DNA from: Kordiimonadaceae bacterium
GTDB lineage: Bacteria; Pseudomonadota; Alphaproteobacteria; Sphingomonadales; Kordiimonadaceae
Assembly: GCA_014238195.1 (NCBI GenBank)
Contig: JABABO010000282.1
Span: forward strand, 1-6,223
Direction: 5' to 3'
DNA length: 6,223 bases
Position numbers and translations under genes: made by a program. This document shows positions 1-6,223 of this stretch, in pieces. Every line of letters begins with the position of its first letter. Within the stretch, counting starts at the first letter, position 1. The notes beneath the pieces were generated by a model. It worked only from the letters and a program-made list of their open reading frames with translations. It was not told where the DNA came from and did not search any database.

Positions 1-59
1 ATGGCACTGATCCCCTGAACAGGTTACAAGCACCGAAGAAAAAGCGTTTAAGCGAATGA
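1..59 (+). CDS. Possible C-terminal tail of an unidentified upstream gene (partial)
   Basis: The frame whose first full codon starts at base 3 is open from the window edge and reads GTDPLNRLQAPKKKRLSE before a TGA at 57-59. The composition (a short folded-looking stretch, then a Lys/Arg-rich hydrophilic tail) is typical of a real C-terminus. The stop lies 28 bases before the next start codon, a normal operon spacing. The other two + frames each meet a stop within the first 18 bases. The product cannot be identified from 18 residues. With so little sequence this could also be non-coding DNA that happens to be open. Confidence 0.4.
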   Translation, partial: GTDPLNRLQAPKKKRLSE

Positions 60-87
60 AATTCATAAGTATTTGAGTTAGGAAATT

Positions 88-1284
88 ATGCGAAAATCAT
101 CTCAAAAAACCAGCCCAGCGGCCAAGTTTTTAATGGCGATTGTCATCGTCATATTCAGTGTCTTTGCAGGCTTTTTATGGCTGGGGTCCAATGAACTAAA
201 GGCCATGCGCATCGCTTTTATACCAAATCACGCCTTTAGTGATGATACACAAGATCAGGCCCCCAATTACCAAAAAGCTGACTATTGGTATGCCCATCCA
301 AATTTAAAGCCTGAAATGACTTTGGCCTTACCTGATGGTACAAAAAATAACACCCAAACTAAAGCCAGCGTATTTTTTATGCATCCCACAACATATGTGA
401 GCAGAAATCACTGGAACGCGCCTTGGGATAGTGCAGCAGCAAATCAGCGCCTACAAGCGCTTGTCGTAAAGCATCAGGCCAATGCTTTTAATCAAGACGC
501 TGATATATACTTGCCGCGTTACAGGCAAATGACATTTGGGGCTTTTCTAACCGATAAAGATCAAATTACTGACACCTATCATGCTGCCGACATTGCATAC
601 CAAGACCTTGTAACTGCGTTTCAGCACTTTATAAAAGACATGAACGCAGCGCACGGTAAAGACCATCCTTTTATTTTGGCTGGTCACTCCCAAGGGTCCT
701 TTCACATGATACGCTTACTGTATGAGCACATATCAGGCACACCGTTAGCAGCGCGTTTGGTGGCGGCTTACCCCCTTGGTTGGGCCGTATCCCTAGAAGC
801 AGATGTAGCGCCAATGACTGACATTCATGCTTGCGGGTTTCCTAAGGATACACGCTGTCTTGTGGCATTTCAAACGTTTGGGCCAAACGGTGATGGCAGT
901 TTACTGCAAGAATATTTCAATGGTTCAGTTGGCCCGAGCGGCGTGCCGCGACAGGCAACAAAAATGCTTTGCGTCAATCCAGTGAACTGGCAAATTGATG
1001 GGGAAGCCACACTGTCAAAACACCTTGGGGCATTACCGCTGATGATGGGCGTAGATGATCCGATCGGGCGTGTGACGAAAGGCTACCTAGATACAAAATG
1101 CACACAGGATGGTCTTTTGATGCTTGGTCAAACCCCAGCACAAGATTGGCAGGACTATAAAATGTTTGGGGAAAATTATCATCTTTACGATATAAATTTC
1201 TTTTGGGCTAATATCCGAGTTAATGTTTCTGAGCGCATTGAAGCTTGGCACACACTAAACAACCAGCAAATAAAAGCGAACTGA
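88..1284 (+). CDS. Membrane-anchored DUF3089 family alpha/beta hydrolase (lipase-like)
   Basis: This 398-residue protein looks like a DUF3089 serine hydrolase; its substrate is unknown. A basic N-terminus (MRKSSQK) is followed by one hydrophobic segment at about residues 14-33 with no obvious signal-peptidase site, so the catalytic domain is probably tethered on the periplasmic side. The DUF3089-like block starts near residue 64 (ADYWYAHP). It continues with FFMHPTTYVS (97-106) and the nucleophile elbow AGHSQG (198-203, Ser201). The C-terminal NYHLYDINFFWANIRVNV (363-380) probably supplies the catalytic His (His365). Four cysteines (249, 257, 295, 338) could form disulfides, which fits an exported domain. 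The start is supported by AGGA at 80-83, four bases before the ATG. The stop codon directly abuts the ruvX start. Family assignment is from motif memory; lipase or esterase activity is inferred. Confidence 0.85.
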   Translation: MRKSSQKTSPAAKFLMAIVIVIFSVFAGFLWLGSNELKAMRIAFIPNHAFSDDTQDQAPNYQKADYWYAHPNLKPEMTLALPDGTKNNTQTKASVFFMHPTTYVSRNHWNAPWDSAAANQRLQALVVKHQANAFNQDADIYLPRYRQMTFGAFLTDKDQITDTYHAADIAYQDLVTAFQHFIKDMNAAHGKDHPFILAGHSQGSFHMIRLLYEHISGTPLAARLVAAYPLGWAVSLEADVAPMTDIHACGFPKDTRCLVAFQTFGPNGDGSLLQEYFNGSVGPSGVPRQATKMLCVNPVNWQIDGEATLSKHLGALPLMMGVDDPIGRVTKGYLDTKCTQDGLLMLGQTPAQDWQDYKMFGENYHLYDINFFWANIRVNVSERIEAWHTLNNQQIKAN

Positions 1285-1758
1285 ATGATGGCAACATTTC
1301 ATGACAATGTTGTTCATATTAATCTGTTGAAAAGCCGCCTAAAGTATGGGGAACGCTTGTTAGGCCTTGATATTGGGTCTAAAACCATTGGCTTGGCGCT
1401 TTCTGACATGACACTGACCATCGCCACACCGCTAGAGATCATTCGCCGCAAACGTTTTAAGGACGATGTTGCGCGGATGAATGACATCATCAAAACTGAA
1501 AAGGTAGGGGGATTTATACTAGGATGGCCTGTAAATATGGATGGCAGTGAAGGCCCCCGCTGCCAAAGCACACAAGATTTTTCACGAAATCTAGCGGAAA
1601 AAATTCCACTTCCGCAAGCCATATGGGATGAACGTTTATCAACAGCAGCCGTTGAACGCACCTTGATTGAAGCGGATAGCAGCCGTACCCGCCGCAAGCA
1701 AGTTATTGATAAAATGGCCGCAGCTTATATTTTACAAGGGGCTCTTCATGCTCTTTAA
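1285..1758 (+). CDS. ruvX: RuvX/YqgF family putative Holliday-junction resolvase / pre-16S rRNA nuclease
   Basis: RuvX (YqgF) is an RNase H-fold nuclease that is nearly universal in bacteria. It has been linked both to Holliday-junction resolution and to 16S rRNA 5' end maturation. At 157 residues it has the usual length. Visible motifs are LGLDIGSKTIGLALSD (26-41, catalytic Asp29), GWPVNMDGSEGPRCQST (80-96), WDERLST (114-120, Glu116) and DKMAAAYILQ (142-151, Asp142), so all three expected acidic residues are present. The ATG at 1285 immediately follows the TGA of the hydrolase gene, in the same frame. A second ATG at 1288 is an equally possible start. The upstream sequence AAAAGCGAAC gives no good Shine-Dalgarno site, so translation is probably coupled to the gene before it. 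The 25-residue lead before the first motif matches alphaproteobacterial homologues as I recall them. Confidence 0.95.
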   Translation: MMATFHDNVVHINLLKSRLKYGERLLGLDIGSKTIGLALSDMTLTIATPLEIIRRKRFKDDVARMNDIIKTEKVGGFILGWPVNMDGSEGPRCQSTQDFSRNLAEKIPLPQAIWDERLSTAAVERTLIEADSSRTRRKQVIDKMAAAYILQGALHAL

Positions 1759-1798
1759 TACAAAATTTGAGCTATTTGTCCCCGCTTAACGACCTTAT

Positions 1799-1823
1799 AA
1801 AACACCCATTAAAATAGTGTTTT
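1799..1823 (+). terminator. Weak hairpin, possible terminator after ruvX
   Basis: AAAACAC (1799-1805) and GTGTTTT (1817-1823) form a perfect 7-base inverted repeat around an 11-base loop, 40 bases after the ruvX stop. The stem has only two G:C pairs, and no separate U-run follows it, although the 3' arm itself ends in TTTT. It would be a poor intrinsic terminator and may be chance in AT-rich DNA. Its 3' arm overlaps a second inverted repeat at 1820-1850, so the two could not form together. Confidence 0.2.
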
Positions 1824-1850
1824 CAAATTAAAATCCATCTAAATTGAAAA
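1820..1850 (+). repeat. Second AT-rich inverted repeat upstream of the restriction gene
   Basis: TTTTCAA (1820-1826) is matched by its reverse complement TTGAAAA (1844-1850) across a 17-base loop. The arms overlap the 3' arm of the preceding hairpin. It could be an operator for a regulator of the R-M operon, half of an alternative terminator, or a chance repeat in low-complexity DNA. Nothing in the window, such as a control-protein gene, supports an operator role. Confidence 0.15.
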
Positions 1851-1898
1851 AGCGTTCGCCAAAAGGGCAGGAATTGAATAGTATTTCCACATCAGCAC

Positions 1899-1905
1899 AG
1901 AGGGA
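1899..1905 (+). promoter_or_regulatory. Ribosome binding site of the restriction subunit gene
   Basis: AGAGGGA contains a GAGG core (1900-1903) five bases before the ATG at 1909. It supports that start, as does the protein itself: FFEQPILNSPYEEP begins at residue 5 and is, from memory, the conserved N-terminus of this restriction-subunit group. Confidence 0.65.
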
Positions 1906-1908
1906 TAT

Positions 1909-4900
1909 ATGTCGGGTAATTTTTTTGAACAACCAATATTAAACTCTCCTTATGAAGAGCCATTAATACACCATGCTTTGGACCAAGACGGCCAACCCAC
2001 AGACAATCCACCTGTTCATGGTCGTCGGCGTTCAGAATTAATTACACCGGTTCCAAAACCAAAAAAGAAGACGCGCAAAGCCGCTGCTGGCCAAGCCTCA
2101 ATGGATTTATATTCAGAAGACGGCATTGTGCTGGAAGAAGAATATAATCCCACGCCGATCATTAATGAAATCAGGCAACATGTCACCACGTGGCGCGATG
2201 CCCCTGAAAGCGTTTGGGGTGTCACGCCAACAACCGCACGGCTTTTAAAATATTGGCGCACTGGTGAAAATTTCCAAAGCATACGCCCGTTCTTTTGTCA
2301 AGTTGAGGCGGTTGAAACACTTATCTGGCTAACCGAGGTTGCCCGCAAGACTAGAGCGCATAAGAAATTCTGGGGCCATATTGAAGGCGCAAACGAACAG
2401 GCCAACCCTGACCTTATTCGTCTTGCAATGAAAATGGCGACTGGCGCTGGCAAGACCACAGTCATGGCGATGATTATTGCTTGGCAGACCGTAAACGCAG
2501 TGCGCACGCCCACCAGTAAATTATTCACCCGAGGCTTTCTGATTGTGGCACCGGGCATTACGATTAAGGACCGCTTGCGTGTGCTGCAACCCAGTGACCC
2601 TGAAAGCTATTACCAATCGCGTGAGCTTGTTCCAGTTGATATGCTTGATGATTTGAATAAGGCCAAGATTGTAACTACCAACTATCATGCCTTTCAATTA
2701 CGCGAGACATTAGACGCGAATAAAACCAGCCGGTCTTTGTTGCAAGGCCGCGGTGAGCCTATAAAAAGCAAAGAAAGCGAAGGCGTGATGATCCGCCGTG
2801 TCGCCGATAAGCTTATGGGGTTAAAAAATATCCTGATTATGAATGACGAAGCCCACCACTGTTACCGCCCGAAACCAGATAATGAAGACCTTGAAGACCT
2901 CAAGAGCGATGACAAGAAAGATGCGAAAGCCGAGAATGAACGCGCCAACACTTGGATAACGGGATTAGAAGCCTTTAAACGAAAACTTGGTGTGCGTGCC
3001 GTTTACGATCTATCTGCGACACCGTTCTTTCTGGACGGTTCAGGCTGGCGCGCGGGTACATTATTTCCCTGGACCATTAGCGATTTTTCATTAATGGATG
3101 CCATTGAGTGCGGCATCGTAAAGCTGCCAAGGGTTCCCGTGGCAGATAACATTCCCGGGCAAGACATGCCAATCTTCCGTGATTTATGGGCGCATATTGG
3201 CAAAGAAATGCCCAAAAAAGGCAAGACAACTGGCAACCCGCTGGCCATCCCTGACAAATTAAAAACTGCGCTTCACGCCCTTTATAAACATTATTCAGAA
3301 ACCTATGAACACTGGGAACGCGCAGGCATTGAAACACCGCCGGTTTTTATTGTTGTGTGTAACAATACCTCCACATCCAAATTGGTTCATGAATGGATTG
3401 CAGGCTGGCAACGCCCCAATGAAGACGGCGAGCTGTTCCTTGAACACAAAGGCCATCTGGCGCTGTTCCGCAATTTTGATGAACACGGCAATCCACTGCC
3501 ACGCCCCAACACATTATTGATCGACAGCAACCAGATTGAATCGGGTGAATTGGATAAAAACTTTCGCGCTATGGCACTGGCTGAGATCGAACAGTTTAAA
3601 CGTGACCGCAAGCAGCGCGGCGACCATAGCGAAATTTCTGACAGTGAATTACTGCGCGAAGTCATGAACACCGTTGGCGACGTGGGCAAACTTGGTGAAC
3701 AAGTGCGCTGCGTTGTTTCAGTGTCTATGCTGACAGAAGGATGGGACACCAACACCGTGACCCATATCCTTGGCATTCGCGCTTTTGGCACGCAGCTTTT
3801 ATGTGAACAGGTTGTTGGTCGTGGCCTGCGCCGCTACAGTTATGAACTGAACAGCAACGGCCACTTCAACGTTGAATATGCAGACATTATGGGCATCCCG
3901 TTTGACTTCACCGCCAAACCTGTTGTTGCGCCGCCGCAGCCACCAAGGAAAACTACCCGCGTTCACGCGGTGAAAGAACGCGCAGCACTGGAAATTCGTT
4001 TTCCCCGCGTGGCGGGGTACCGCGTGGACTTGCCCGATGAACGATTGACAGCAAAATTCACAAAGGATTCAACCTATGTCCTAACGCCAGAAGATGTAGG
4101 CCCTGGTCAAACGGTTATGGAAGGTGTGGTGGGGGAAACCAATATTATTTCTGTTACTGAGGCACAAAAGAAACGCCCGAGCACAATCGCCTTTGACCTT
4201 GCAAAGCAAGTCCTAATGCGGCATTTCAAGGACGAAAACGGTGAACCGAAGCTCTATCTATTTGGGCATATTAAGCGCATTGCCCGCCAGTGGCTTGATG
4301 AAGGCTACTTGATTTGTAAGGGCGACACGGGCCGTTGGATGCTGGAATATCCCAATATTGCGGCACAAGCGAGTGAGCGTATATTTAATGCCATCGCCAA
4401 TGCGATTGGCAAGGACAGGCCCATTATGGCTGTGCTTGACCCCTATAACCCCACATCGACAACATCCCATGTTAGTTTTTCAACAACGAAAGACCTGTGG
4501 CGCACCGATGCGCGAAAGTCACACCTCAACTATGTGGTTTGCGATAGCAATTGGGAAGCTGAATTTGCCCGTGTCGCCGAAGGGCATGACAAGGTGATTT
4601 CTTATGTCAAAAACCAAGGTCTTAGTTTTGACGTACCCTATCAGGACGGTGTAAATTCTAGGGTTTATATCCCTGACTTTATCGTCCAGCTTGATGATGG
4701 CGGCGGCGCTGATGACCCGCTGAATTTAATTGTTGAAATTAAAGGCTTCCGCCGTGAAAATGTAAAACTAAAGTCCGAGACCATGAAAAACCAGTGGATA
4801 CCTGGCGTCAATAACCTTGGCACCTATGGCCGTTGGGCTTTTGTCGAATTTTCTGATGTTTATGAAATGGATAAAGACTTTAAAGCGCTCATTGATGCTG

Positions 4901-4923
4901 TACTGAGTGGGGAGGACATATAA
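1909..4923 (+). CDS. Type III-like restriction endonuclease subunit (SF2 helicase plus PD-(D/E)XK nuclease)
   Basis: This 1004-residue protein is the ATPase and cleavage subunit of a type III-like R-M system. It should act with the methyltransferase encoded immediately downstream on unmodified foreign DNA. In order, it has a conserved N-terminal patch (5-20), a basic Pro/Lys linker (about 38-60), Walker A MATGAGKTT (176-184), motif Ia VAPGITIKDRL (213-223), the DEAH box NDEAHHC (312-318), motif III DLSATPFF (367-374), motif V VSMLTEGWDT (605-614) and motif VI QVVGRGLRR (634-642). The C-terminal nuclease has SNWEAEF (880-886), PDF (922-924, Asp923) and VEIKG (942-946, Glu943 and Lys945), so its catalytic set is intact. 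A highly charged insert (about 321-347) follows the DEAH box. It resembles NCBI's BPTD_3080 restriction family, by recall only. Its stop overlaps the methyltransferase start by one base. No frameshift is apparent. Confidence 0.93.
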   Translation: MSGNFFEQPILNSPYEEPLIHHALDQDGQPTDNPPVHGRRRSELITPVPKPKKKTRKAAAGQASMDLYSEDGIVLEEEYNPTPIINEIRQHVTTWRDAPESVWGVTPTTARLLKYWRTGENFQSIRPFFCQVEAVETLIWLTEVARKTRAHKKFWGHIEGANEQANPDLIRLAMKMATGAGKTTVMAMIIAWQTVNAVRTPTSKLFTRGFLIVAPGITIKDRLRVLQPSDPESYYQSRELVPVDMLDDLNKAKIVTTNYHAFQLRETLDANKTSRSLLQGRGEPIKSKESEGVMIRRVADKLMGLKNILIMNDEAHHCYRPKPDNEDLEDLKSDDKKDAKAENERANTWITGLEAFKRKLGVRAVYDLSATPFFLDGSGWRAGTLFPWTISDFSLMDAIECGIVKLPRVPVADNIPGQDMPIFRDLWAHIGKEMPKKGKTTGNPLAIPDKLKTALHALYKHYSETYEHWERAGIETPPVFIVVCNNTSTSKLVHEWIAGWQRPNEDGELFLEHKGHLALFRNFDEHGNPLPRPNTLLIDSNQIESGELDKNFRAMALAEIEQFKRDRKQRGDHSEISDSELLREVMNTVGDVGKLGEQVRCVVSVSMLTEGWDTNTVTHILGIRAFGTQLLCEQVVGRGLRRYSYELNSNGHFNVEYADIMGIPFDFTAKPVVAPPQPPRKTTRVHAVKERAALEIRFPRVAGYRVDLPDERLTAKFTKDSTYVLTPEDVGPGQTVMEGVVGETNIISVTEAQKKRPSTIAFDLAKQVLMRHFKDENGEPKLYLFGHIKRIARQWLDEGYLICKGDTGRWMLEYPNIAAQASERIFNAIANAIGKDRPIMAVLDPYNPTSTTSHVSFSTTKDLWRTDARKSHLNYVVCDSNWEAEFARVAEGHDKVISYVKNQGLSFDVPYQDGVNSRVYIPDFIVQLDDGGGADDPLNLIVEIKGFRRENVKLKSETMKNQWIPGVNNLGTYGRWAFVEFSDVYEMDKDFKALIDAVLSGEDI
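4909..4916 (+). promoter_or_regulatory. Strong ribosome binding site of the methyltransferase gene, inside the restriction gene
   Basis: GGGGAGGA lies six bases before the ATG at 4923 and falls within the last codons of the restriction gene. It is the best Shine-Dalgarno match in the window. With the TAATG stop/start overlap it fixes the methyltransferase start and suggests efficient translation of the protective enzyme by terminating or re-initiating ribosomes. Confidence 0.8.
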
Positions 4924-6223
4924 TGGCCAGAAAAACCAAAAAAGGACCAAAAAGCGTTGAGACATTAACGCACGCGGAAGCCAGCCGTAAGAATATCCCG
5001 ACGGCGGAATTGCAATCATTGGCCCAGCGCATGGAAGAAACGGACCCCGTTAAGCCAGTCACCTATGAGCGTGCAAGCCCACTTGCAAACGGGGAAACAC
5101 GGCCGCGCGACGCAGACTTGGACCCGCAAATCGTTTGGAAGGGGGCAACACTGCGCCTTAACCCTGAACAGATCGCGCAGCTGAGCAATACAGGCACGTT
5201 GGAGATCGGCGACGCGGAACTTGTATGGCGCGGCAAGGACCAGCAAGATTGGTCTGACTTGGTCGTGCAAGCACCGCCGCTGTATATTCAGGAAAAAATC
5301 CACCCCAAAGCCCTTATTGAAGACCTGAAAAAACAAACTAAACAGCGTCAAGAGGCAGACGCGGGTGAGCCTGCCATGTTCGACCTGTTCGGGGATTTTA
5401 ATGGTATAGATGTTGAGGCTAAAACAGAATTTTACCAACACGACCAAAACTGGCAAAACCGCATGATCCTGGGTGACAGCTTGCAAGTCATGGCCAGCCT
5501 TGGGGAACGCGAAGCCCTGCGCGGCAAGGTGCAATGTATCTATTTTGATCCGCCTTACGGGATAAAATTTAACAGTAATTGGCAGGTTTCTACTCGGTCG
5601 CGTGATGTAAAAGACGGAAAAATGGACCAAATATCACGAGAGGCTGAGCAAGTTAAAGCCTTTCGAGATACATGGAAAGATGGCATCCATTCTTATCTTA
5701 CATATCTAAGGGATCGGCTAACTGCAATGCGTGATCTACTAACGGATAGCGGGTCGATATTCGTGCAAATTGGTGACGAAAATGTTCATCGTGTACGTGG
5801 ATTAATGGATGAAGTGTTTGGTGAAGCAAATTATGTTAATACAATTTATTTTTCGACAACTGGAGGGTTCGCTCAAAGTGGTTTATCTCGAATTGGCGAC
5901 AATATTATATGGTACTCAAAAAATAAAAAGCAAATGAAATTTCATAGGTTGTATGGAAGTAAAAAAGGGCACTTAGATGAAGGCACAGCTTATACAAATG
6001 TTGAGTTAGATGATGGTAAACGCCTAAAATTATCAAAAGAACAAAAAGCCAGCAACCAAAATCTACCTAAAAATTGTAAAATATTTAGTAATGATAATTT
6101 AGTAGGGCAAGGACCTCCACCAACTCCTACCCCTTTCAGTATAAATGGAAAAGAATATTTACCAACACGCAATAGTCATTGGAAAGCGAGCTATCCAATA
6201 GGCATGGCACGCCTAGGAAAGGC
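4923..6223 (+). CDS. Type III-like site-specific DNA methyltransferase (Mod), 3' truncated by window edge
   Basis: The frame stays open from the ATG at 4923 to the window end, giving 433 complete codons and no stop. The product should be an amino-methyltransferase (probably N6-adenine) using S-adenosylmethionine. It protects host DNA and probably defines the target for the restriction subunit. Catalytic motif IV is DPPYGI (209-214), preceded by RMILGDSLQVM (180-190). Conserved helical blocks follow (SYLTYLRDRL 257-266; GSIFVQIGDENVHRVR 277-292). The SAM-binding FxGxG motif has not appeared by residue 433; in beta-class enzymes it follows the target-recognition region, so it is expected beyond the window. 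Residues 1-175 are an extension absent from classical short Mod proteins, with two similar VW(K/R)G patches (71-74 and 101-104) and APPLYIQEKIHPKALIEDL (117-135). G+C falls from about 62% to about 30% after base 5520. TAATG overlap and a strong ribosome site couple it to the restriction gene. Confidence 0.93.
   Translation, partial: MARKTKKGPKSVETLTHAEASRKNIPTAELQSLAQRMEETDPVKPVTYERASPLANGETRPRDADLDPQIVWKGATLRLNPEQIAQLSNTGTLEIGDAELVWRGKDQQDWSDLVVQAPPLYIQEKIHPKALIEDLKKQTKQRQEADAGEPAMFDLFGDFNGIDVEAKTEFYQHDQNWQNRMILGDSLQVMASLGEREALRGKVQCIYFDPPYGIKFNSNWQVSTRSRDVKDGKMDQISREAEQVKAFRDTWKDGIHSYLTYLRDRLTAMRDLLTDSGSIFVQIGDENVHRVRGLMDEVFGEANYVNTIYFSTTGGFAQSGLSRIGDNIIWYSKNKKQMKFHRLYGSKKGHLDEGTAYTNVELDDGKRLKLSKEQKASNQNLPKNCKIFSNDNLVGQGPPPTPTPFSINGKEYLPTRNSHWKASYPIGMARLGK

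Larger units (their letters stand above)
1759..1908. other. AT-rich intergenic spacer between ruvX and the restriction gene
   Basis: The 150-base gap separates the hydrolase/ruvX unit from the R-M operon and must hold either a promoter for the latter or read-through sequence. G+C is about 30% over 1801-1860, clearly below the flanking genes. It contains two overlapping weak inverted repeats (described separately). A TATAAA at 1796-1801 could be a -10 box but has only a poor -35 match (TTGTCC at 1776-1781, spacing 14). TTGAAA at 1844-1849 resembles a -35 box but has no -10 at a usable distance. No convincing promoter, tRNA fragment or direct repeat is visible. Confidence 0.5.

Noticed and set aside
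396..405. Possible fusion or frameshift in the hydrolase near its Trp/Asn-rich segment
   Set aside because: The frame is continuous, and the motifs before and after (FFMHPTTYVS and AGHSQG) follow the order I recall for DUF3089.
1314..1697. 127-residue minus-strand frame opposite ruvX
   Set aside because: It mirrors a conserved ruvX sequence, and its Arg/Ser-rich translation looks like a frame artefact.
1748..1789. 13-codon open frame overlapping the end of ruvX (MLFNTKFELFVPA)
   Set aside because: It has no ribosome site, no conservation evidence and is very short, so it is expected by chance.
38..1856. 11-base repeat GAAAAAGCGTT at 38-48 and 1846-1856, with a partial copy near 4950
   Set aside because: It is too short and A-rich to mean much, and two of the copies lie in coding sequence. 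There is no matching flank to suggest an attachment site or element end.
3387..3791. 134-residue minus-strand frame and several shorter frames within the restriction gene
   Set aside because: They are out-of-frame shadows of a continuous 1004-codon gene with intact helicase and nuclease motifs. None shows a domain or a convincing ribosome site.
5016..5630. 204-residue open frame on the minus strand opposite the methyltransferase start
   Set aside because: It lies wholly antisense to a well-supported coding region whose sense protein carries recognisable family motifs. The translation shows no motif I recognise, and long antisense frames are common opposite G+C-rich codons.

Overview
The window most likely comes from an alphaproteobacterium. 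The best clue is the RuvX protein: its run WDERLSTAAVER, the DKMAAAYILQGAL C-terminus and the roughly 25-residue N-terminal lead are, from memory, typical of that class. Base composition is moderate (many genic stretches near 45-60% G+C) with AT-rich intergenic DNA. This is inference; no rRNA, tRNA or other marker is present to confirm it.

Layout, all on the + strand. (1) Bases 1-59 probably hold the last 18 codons of an unidentified upstream gene. (2) 88-1284 encodes a membrane-anchored DUF3089-type alpha/beta hydrolase. (3) 1285-1758 encodes RuvX/YqgF, the putative Holliday-junction resolvase; its ATG directly follows the hydrolase stop codon, so the two genes look like one transcription unit. 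(4) 1759-1908 is a 150-base AT-rich spacer with weak inverted repeats and no convincing promoter. (5) 1909-4923 encodes a 1004-residue type III-like restriction subunit with a full set of superfamily 2 helicase motifs and a C-terminal PD-(D/E)XK nuclease. (6) 4923 to the end of the window encodes the first 433 residues of the partner DNA methyltransferase, which runs off the right edge.

The last two genes form a two-gene restriction-modification (R-M) operon in the order restriction then modification, joined by a one-base TAATG overlap. The methyltransferase should protect host DNA and, as in other type III systems, probably supplies target recognition; the restriction subunit would provide ATP-driven translocation or switching and cleavage. 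Order and architecture differ from the classical EcoP1/EcoP15 systems, where mod precedes res, and the methyltransferase carries about 175 residues ahead of its first catalytic motifs. From memory the pair belongs to a known group of type III-like systems (the restriction subunit resembles what NCBI names the BPTD_3080 family), so I do not claim a new system.

The points most worth following are a steep fall in G+C inside the methyltransferase gene, the uncharacterised methyltransferase N-terminal region, the zero-gap hydrolase/ruvX junction, and the possible insertion boundary downstream of ruvX. I see no mobile element, CRISPR array, RNA gene or attachment site.
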